Under the pieces are notes generated by a model that was given only the letters and a program-made list of their open reading frames with translations, was not told where the DNA came from and did no database searches. From JBHJGM01 sp050331815 (lineage in GTDB: Bacteria > Verrucomicrobiota > Verrucomicrobiia > Opitutales > JBHJGM01): 64,000 nucleotides of DNA. Shown in pieces: positions 26,701 through 35,700 of this stretch. Each line of letters starts with the position of its first letter. Positions within the stretch are counted from its first letter, which is position 1. The position numbers and the translations under genes are program-made. The stretch is taken from positions 62,001-126,000 of the forward strand of contig JBHJGM010000009.1 in NCBI GenBank assembly GCA_050331815.1, written 5' to 3'.

Positions 26701-29700
26701 CGATATCTATAACCTGAATCTGGTCCGAGGAGTACGCCAATGCGTAAAGCACATCGCCATCGGTGGCCAGAGCGTCGAGCCCCGGCGCGGAAAACTGCCG
26801 TTGTATTTCGCCGGTGACGGCGTCGAACTGGTACACCCGCGAACTGCCAAAATTATTGACATAATAGAACGAGTCGCCGTCGAAGGCCAAGCCATCCGGT
26901 CCGCCCGAGATCGAATCCGGCAAGGCAACCGTATTAATAATGCTTCCAGTCACCGGATCGCGTTCCTGCACCTGGTTCACAAGGCCTGCGCGTTCCACCG
27001 TGAAGATGCGCGCCCCGATGACATCGCCAGGCGATAGCGGCCGCTCAACCCCGGGGGCGGGCTGGAAGGGTCCCACGGGGCTCACGTCGGTGGACGCATC
27101 GTAGACATCCACCGGCGGAGGAATCGTCGCAAACAGCGAGCCTCCGCCCAAAGTTGCGTCGTCGCTGATTCCAGGCGTCGGCGTATCCTGGCTCGAAGCC
27201 AAGAACGCAAAGGCCAGCCGGGAGTCCGGAGTGCCGAGGTTGGACACCGTCAGGGTGCGCGTGGCAACTTCACCAGAGAGCATTTCGAGGGAAAGACTCG
27301 GCGGCGTAACCGCCGCTACCGGGGCGCTCACACCGATGCCTTCCAGGCGGACCAGCAGCGGCGAGTTGTCATCGTCGTTGGAGAGGATTCGCAGCGTGGC
27401 GCTGTACTCGCCGGGCTCGCTGGGCTGAAAGCGCACCGACACCTCCCGCGAATTGCCCGGAGCGATGTTGAACGGCGCATTCGTGCGGAGGGAAAATCCT
27501 GGCGAGTCCACCGGCAGCGCGGTCACCCACAAGGTGTCGTTGCCGACATTTGTGAGCGTCAGAATCTCGGCGGCCTGATCGTTTTCAAAGAGGGTGCCGA
27601 AATCGATCGATTCGCGATCCACCTGTATCCAGGGCTGGCTCGGTACTTCGATAGTTAACGGGTAGCTGACTTCGCGATGCTGCGGATCGTTGGTCAAAAA
27701 GCGCAACAACGCCTCAAAGCTGCCAGCCTGCCCGGGCGGCGGACTCAGCGTTAGCGTGACATCCATCGAGGCACCGGGAGCCACAGTGCCAGCGCTCAGC
27801 GACGGGTCAATCCACGCAGGCACCTGCGACGCATCCAGGAACGCCTGCATGATTTGCAGCGCTTGCGCGTCACTGACACGTCCGCCGTTACTGGAGGCGA
27901 ACAAAAGGTAATACAGTTCGATGGTGTTTTGCAGGTTGTCGACCTGTTGAAGTCCATCGTTGGTATTAAAGTTGACCGTCTGCGTCGCTTCGGGGTTGTG
28001 AGGAATGATCACCAGCTGGTTGACCGAAGGATCCCCGGCATTGAAGACACGCTTGAAAAAGCCCTGATAGAGCCGCCCCCGGCTGGTAACCTCAAGGACC
28101 GAGGCTTCCGCCTGGCCGCCGCCGTCGGCACCCAGATTTCCGGTGATCCTAAAATAATCGATGTTGTCCAACTGCGCGCCCAGCACGAATAGCCCTGGCA
28201 CCTTGCGCGTAAAGTAGGCCCCAGCCGGACCGAAGGCCGTGCTGTCGGTCACTTGGTTGTCACGGTAAGCTAAATTATTGAACAGCGGCGTGTTGAGAAT
28301 GTTACCGCCGTCAAACATATCGCCGCCGCCGTCGATGATGCTGGTGCCGAACACGCCGTCGCGGAAGTTGAAGCGATTGGGGATGAGCGCTGTGATTGCG
28401 ATGTGATTCGCATTTAGATTATCCAGGACCGTTTGTAGGCGCTCAGCGCTTTGAATGGTGGGTTCAGAGGACACCGTTGTATTTTCTTCGATGGCGAGCG
28501 ACCACTCAAGCGGGCTGCCCCCCGTGTTAGAAACGGTAACCACGTGCTCGGCCATTCCGAAGGGAGGCACCTCGACAGTCACAGGCAGCCCAGCAAGTTC
28601 GAACGCGGGCGGGACCAGCCCTTCACCGGACAGGTTCAAAAACACGGAGCCCTGGGCCATGGCATTACTGACCAGCTCAAGCGTGCCTGCAATCGGCCCG
28701 ACCCGGTTGGGCGTGAAGGCAACTTCCATTGTCACGGTCTGCGCGGGCTCCACGACGAGGCCGTTGATCCCAAGAGAACCAAAGGACGGGTCGCTGCCGG
28801 CCTGAGGCATGACACCCAGCAGGGCGTTGCCAAGGTTGGTGATCTCGACCGTCTGGACCGATGTATCACCGACGAAAATGGGATCGAAGTTCAACTCTGT
28901 TGGCGCCACCGAAAGGTAAGGTGCTGAGGGTACGGTGGCTGTGATCGAAACCGTACGCTCGGGCGTCTCCGGGTCATTGGAAAGCACCAACAGGTCGCCC
29001 GTGTAAACGCCGGCCTCAGGATCGGGGGAGGTGATCGTGACGGTAACTTCAATAAGCTCGCCAGGTGCCAGCGAGCCGAACGGCGGTTCCACCACCGCGA
29101 GGTTGCTCGAGCCAGCCTCGTTGACGTAAGCCTCCATGATGGCCAGGGCCTGCGCATCGCTGACACGGCCTCCGCTGCCCGAGGCAAACAGCAGGTAATG
29201 AATCTGCTCGGTTTCCTGGAGATTGAAAACCTCTTGATAGCCGTTGTTGGTGTGTGTGGAAAATTGCTGGTAGGCTGCGGAATTATCAGACACTATAATT
29301 AACTGGTTAACTGACGGGTCCCCAGCGTTGAAGACCCGCTTGAAGAAGCCGCGGTAATGAATTCCGCCGATGTGGGCCTCCAGCACCGAACCTTCCGCGT
29401 TGCCTCTGCCGTCTGCACCTAAATTGCCTAGAATGCGGAAACTGGAGACGCCCTGCATCTGCGCCGAAAGCACAAACAGGCCCGGATACTTCCGCGTGAA
29501 GTAGCGGCCGCCTTCTCCAAAGTACTCCGGCGCTTCGACGATGGCATTGTTGCTATAGTTAAGGTCCGACGGCCTGAGGTTGGTGCTGATGCGATTGCCG
29601 CCATCGAACATGTCGTTGCCGCCGTCACTAATCTGCGAACCGGTGACCCCATCGCGAAAGTCGTATCGGTTTGGAATCAGGTTGGTGATGTTCTCAAAGT

Positions 29701-32700
29701 TTTCGTTCAGATTCTCGAGGGTCCGCTCCAGAGGACCCTCCTCTGTTAGCAGGCTGACAGCTTCAATCGAAGCTCCGGCGGAGTCCCCGTTGCGCACCGC
29801 GATGGCCCAGTCCAGGGTACTGCCGCCGTCGTTGCGCAGGGTCAGGGTACGCGTCACCGAACCATAGGCCGGCACTTCGACGGCGAGGGCATCGTCCGAG
29901 ACCGACAGAACTGGCGGCGGGATGACTTCTGCGCGCAGTTCGAGGACCACCTCGGGCTGTTCCGGATCATTGCTCACAATCCGTAATTGTCCTTCGAAAA
30001 TGCCAAGCGTATCCGTCGAAAACGCTATTGGCAGCGGCATCTCACGTATGCCCACAACCACATCCGTCGTCACCTCGCCCAGGGCAAAGCCGCCACCGAT
30101 GACCTCGATCTCCGACAGTTCCAGGGCGTAGTGACCCAGATTCTGAATCAGCAACGAATAATCAGGCGTCGCTCCCTGGATAACCGGCCCGAAATCAACC
30201 GGCGACTCCGGCAACACGATTTGCGGCGGCAGGATCTCGATACGTTCGGGCAACTGCGGTACTCCACGCTCACTCCAAGCATAAGCCGTATTTCCATCGC
30301 TGGAAAACAACGAAAGCGGGTCCCGAACTGTGCTAATTCGCGTTATCAGCACTTCGTTCAGCAGATCGTAAAGCTCCAGCCCGTCATAGTGCGTGAGCAG
30401 GGCCAGTGAACCCTCAGGCGAAAGCGAAGACACTTCGTAAGGTACGCTTTGAGTTTGTGTCAGCGCGGCATCCACGACGACGCTTCCACACCCAAACCAT
30501 TCGCCATTGGAACTTTCCACCCACGGAAGGGAATGCCTCTGATCAGCTTCCAAAACAGCTGTAATCTCGAGAGCATCATCAACTAATTCATAGCGATAGA
30601 ACGACCCGAAATAGCCCGTAACATATAAAGCCTGGTTCAATTCGCTAAAATACCCTCGGCGTATGCCTGTAAACGGGCTTTCGATCGATTGCTCCAGGGA
30701 TAAATCCTCACGATCGAGTATGGTGATTGCGCTCAGTGGAAAGGTATCATTGAAGCCGTATAGACGGCTTGAAGACCCGCCAAAAATGTCGCGGATAGTC
30801 AGCGGAGGGATGCGGGGAGGCTGAAGGCTTTGGGAGGCTAGATCGTATGTATTTAGCTGAAAAACTCCTGAGCCATTCAATATGAGCAATTGAGCCGGGT
30901 CAGCGGCCATGTAGGCGAGACGCCCGTGGTCGCTGATACGACTAGCGCGCGTGACAACCTCTGAAGAGACATCGTAGTGAACGACTATGGCGTCATAGAA
31001 ATCTCTGTTCTGCGATCCCCAATGATATGCCAGGATTTCCTGTTCTCCGGGCCCCCAAAAAAGCTGGTCGGCTTCAAAATTATACACTTCCAACTTCACC
31101 GGAACCCGCACTGTCTCCCCTGACAGGGTTAAATCCACGTAAGATGCATGCCGCCCGATCAGGTGATTTTGAGGCGAAACATGAAAGATCGGAGAAGCCA
31201 GCGGATCTGACGGATCGCGAGAGACTCGCAACCATTCAAAATCCGGCTGAGCGAAGCTCCAGTCACCGGTTAACTCACCGCCAAAGCGGATCGTATCTTC
31301 GAATGTCATGTCGAAGCCAAGCGCTACCTGTAAGACGACTTCCGGCGTCTCCACAAACATCGCAGGTGGGCGATATTCCCAGACCTCACCCGGCAGGATG
31401 GAGCCGTCGGGTAGGTAGGCATCCACCCGCCAGAAGTACTGCTGTCCGCGCGTGAGTTCAATTGGTAGCTGCAGCCTGCCGCCTGCGGTCATGCCCATGA
31501 AAGCGGGGCCATGCATGCTGCCATGCAGCACCTCTCCGTGCTGCGTGCTCAGGTAGACGCCATAGCGCTCAACCATCGGATGCGTGGTCCAAACCAATTC
31601 GTCCAGGGGGGCACCCGGCGCAATCGGGTTCCCGCCGCCGGTCTGCGGCTGCGGCAGAAGACCCGGCAGGTTGAATTCGGTCAGGTCCGTGTAGAGCAAG
31701 GCCTGCTGACCAGGATCGAACTGAACCACCTTTGTCTGAAAGGTGTCCAGGGCCATAGCCCGCGAGCTTCGAACGGGTAGCGAGCCAACAATTGCGCCCG
31801 TATATCCATCGCGAATGTTCGAATTCGAAAAGACGAGGTCGCCGTACAGGCTGATGGCGTAGATCGCATGGCCCGAAAAAAGGGAGTCGGACTCAGGCAC
31901 AAGATCCTTGTGAATAGACAGGTTGTTTGCGTCGTAGCGAAACTCCTTAACGAACAACGTCTGGCCATCCAAAGTCAGCAGCAATGGCGCATCTTCAGGC
32001 TCGCGAGAATCTCTGGCTGTGCTCCGGTCCATTTCTCGAAGCTGCCCATCCGGATCGGACTCGATGCGTGTCACCCATGAACCCGCGTTCCCGCGGTAAT
32101 CTTTCCACGTAAAGAGGGACTCACCATCGGCAGCGCGCAGCACATCGCCCGTGCCATTGAAGGAATAATCCTCCAGTACTTCCCCGCTTTCGTAGTCGAA
32201 AGCGTACAACTTTGGCCCCCAAACGTTGTCGGTGTAATAGAGGATGCCATCCGGACCCACCTCCACATCGTAGCGACGGAGGCGCAAGACATGATCCCCC
32301 AGCGTTTCAATCTGTCTAGAACTGACCACCCTGAAGGCATCCAAGTCGATTTTGTAGATGCGTTTCTGCGCATAGCTGATCGCGAAGGCGTAGGCCCACT
32401 CGGGGTCGAAAGCGATGTCGGTCATCTCTTCACCAAGGGCCAGCGAATCGATCACGGCCTCTGCTTCAGCATCAATGCGCACAAGCAGATCCGTGCCATC
32501 ATCGACAGTCGAGCGGTTGATCCCATAGATCCACCCTCGCTTCAGGTCGGCATCCAGTTGGACCAGATTGAGCGAGTCGACCTGTAACGAAACTGGAATG
32601 AGCACCGTCGTACCCTGCGTCTCAAGGCGCACCTCGCCACGTAGAAACACCGGCTGGGTGAAGACCTGCGACACGCTGAGTTCGATCGTCTGCGCCGCGG

Positions 32701-35700
32701 TGCCGGAAAGTGCCGAAACTTCCAGCCATTCGGGCGACTCCGTAATCGCCCAGTCAACCGTCGCGCCCAGTTGGGTCGGTTCAATACGCAGCGAGGCACC
32801 CACCTCAGGAAGCAGCCCCTGAAGCGCATGCAGTGCGATGCGCTGAGGCTCGACCTGAACTTCCGGCGGCAAGACCGTTGCCGTAATGGGAATCACCCGC
32901 TCTACGCGGCCATCCAGTGTGGTGCCCGCCCGCAGCCGGTACGCATAGACACCTGGATCGAAGGCTCCGGCATTGAAGTTCAGTTCCAACTCGGTGCTTT
33001 GGTTGGGCCCAAGCACAAGGTCGGTCGGTTCGACGGTCACCAAGCCACCCCCCTCGCCAATCACCTCCAGAAACTGTTCCATAATGGCCAGTGCCTCATC
33101 GTCGGAGACACGCCCACCGGACTGGCTCGCGAAGAGCATGTAGTAGATGCGATTGACGCCCTCCAGATTTTCGAGTTGTTGCAGCCCGTCGTTGGTGTGG
33201 GTGGCGATAGTCTGCTCGGCCAGCCCATTATCACGAATGAGGATCAACTGATTGACCGAGGGATCCCTAGCATCGAAAACCCGCTTGAAAAAGCCCAGGT
33301 AGCGTACCCCTCCGCGGCGCACCTCCAAAACGGAAGCTTCCGCAGAGCCCGATCCATCAGCGCCCAGGTTGCCCGTAATCCGAAACTCCTCGAGTTCGGA
33401 AATATCCCCGGCGAACACGAACAGCCCCGGAAACTTCCGGGTGAAGTAGCGGCCATCGGGGCCCAGCCAGTTGTTTTCAACAATAGCTGCGTTTTGATAG
33501 CTTAGAGGGCCTCCGCGATCGGTGCGCAAGGAATTGCCACCATCGAACATGTCACTGCCACCGTCGCTGATACTAGTGCCCGACACTCCATCTGAGAAGT
33601 TGAAGCGGTTGGGAATCAGACCATTGATCGAGGCAAATCCCAAATTCAGGGCCTCGCGGACATCTTCAAGGGCCGGGGCTTCGCTTGCATTTGCCGCGCT
33701 CCAGTCACCACCAAAACCTTCTACCTCTGCCAACCGTACCTGGCGGTACACGTGCAAATCGCTTTCAAGTGTCTGGGACTTTTCGCCGTTTGTGAGCGTC
33801 TCATCGCCCAAGGGCTCGCTTCCGCCAAAAGTCGCACTGCGCTGCAGGACGCAGCTCTCAACGGTGTCGGCCGCCTCGATGCCCAAAGTAAACGGTACCG
33901 CGAAGGGCGTCTGGTTCGTCAAGGTAACCGTCCGCGTCACCGTTTGCCCAACGCCCAACGCTTGCGTGACTGAGGCCGGCGCGAGTTCGAATTCGATGGC
34001 CTCGGCTGAAAATCCGGAAAGCACGATAGTCATCTCGCCCGAGGTATCCCCGGCCACGTAGTCAAAGGTCAGCGAGCCGGAAGAGGTACCTGTTTGCTCA
34101 GGAGCGAACCGGATGGTCCAGTCATCGGATGCGTTTGGCCCGAGCGTCAGCGCAGCGCCCTCGAGCAGCGTAAAGCCATCGCCTTCGATCTGAGGTGCCC
34201 CGACTTCAATGGATCCGAAGCCCAGATTTTGCAGCGTCAGCGGCAGCGTATTGTCCAACCCCAGAAATACATTGCCAAAATCCAGCGCATCGGGTGAGAC
34301 ATGCAGTTCAGGCGCGGGGGTTCCCGGCTCAATCGAGGAAGGGTTGGCGACGATGCGGAAATTGTCCACTCCGGTGCGCGCGGAAGTCGTCGGATGTGAC
34401 TGGTGCAGCCGCAAGCTACGGGCCTGCTGCCAGGAGAATGGAGCGCTTCCAAGCAGTTCCCCGTCCTGCCACAGGCGTACTTCTCCCTGTGAATAATAGA
34501 TGTCGTAGCGATAGGTGCGCCGAGGCTCAAACGTACCTGGAGGGGTACTGATGTTAAGATTACTGCCTCTGATCGAGCCGTTCGCCTGCCAATACAGATT
34601 TCGCACCGTGGGGCTGTCAAAAAGCAGCTTGAACACGGTCGGATGCGTTTCAAAATACACATCGAACGAGACAAGGTAACTGGCGTCGGCAAAGCTAAGC
34701 AGAGCAAATTCCAACTGCTCGTAAAGCCCGCAACAGGCGCTTTGTCCGCCTTGCATTTCCAGCGGCTGAGCCAAAAGCGCGCCGAGGCTTGAACGTACGT
34801 ACGGGTCACCAAAATTGATCCTCGAAGGACCTGCTGGAGCGCCTACTCTGAGCAGTTGATTGACCGTATGCGGCGGCGTGCCCATATCCACGTTAAATAG
34901 AACAGTGTCCGCCGCAACGTGCTGTGCCGGAGCAGGCAAAAGCGCGAGTGACGGCGTCACTCCCTCGACTGAAAAACTCGCGCCCGCTGATACGTATTCG
35001 GAAAGCGCGGGGGTGGATTCCGTCGCGCCCAGCACGGCCAGCGCAAGCGCGTTCCCATCGAGGTCGGGCCGCTGAGCCAGAAACAGCGTTGCCGCCGCCG
35101 ACACGTGCGCCGCCGCCATCGAAGTGCCGCTCATCGTGCCGTACCTGTCCTGCGGTAGGGTACTGAAGATATCCCTCCCCGGCGCGGCCAGATCCACCTG
35201 AGACACCCCGTAATTCGAAAACGCGGCCAGGCCCCCAGCTGTGTCAGTGGCCGCCACGGCCAGTACGTTGTCGATGGCGTAGGCGGCTGGGTATACCGGC
35301 GCTGCGGATAGGCTGCGCGCGTCGTTGCCGGCAGAGGCTACCACCAGTCCCTGGTACTCGATCAAGGCCTCTTGTAGCTGCAAGGAGCTCTGTGGGCCGC
35401 CCCAGCTCGCGTTGATGATGGGAATGCCTTTGAGGGTGGCGTAGCGAACCGCCCGAACCGCGTCCGAAAGTACCCCCAAACCGTTCGCATCGAGAAATCG
35501 CAAAGGCACGACCGCCGCTTGCGGCACGATGCCGGCCACACCCAGTTCGTTGTCGCGTGCGGCCGCCAGGATACCAGCCACGTGCGTGCCGTGTCCGAAG
35601 GCATCCAGTGGCAGCGGATCGTCTTCCAGGAAATCCCAGCCCTGAACATCATCCACGTAGCCGTTGGCGTCGTCGTCGATGCCGTTGTCAGGAATTTCGG

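Noticed and set aside
27830..33670. Repeats in the giant gene considered as a CRISPR or mobile repeat array
   Set aside because: The copies are ~600 bp, protein-coding in one frame and diverged at DNA level, so they are domain duplications.
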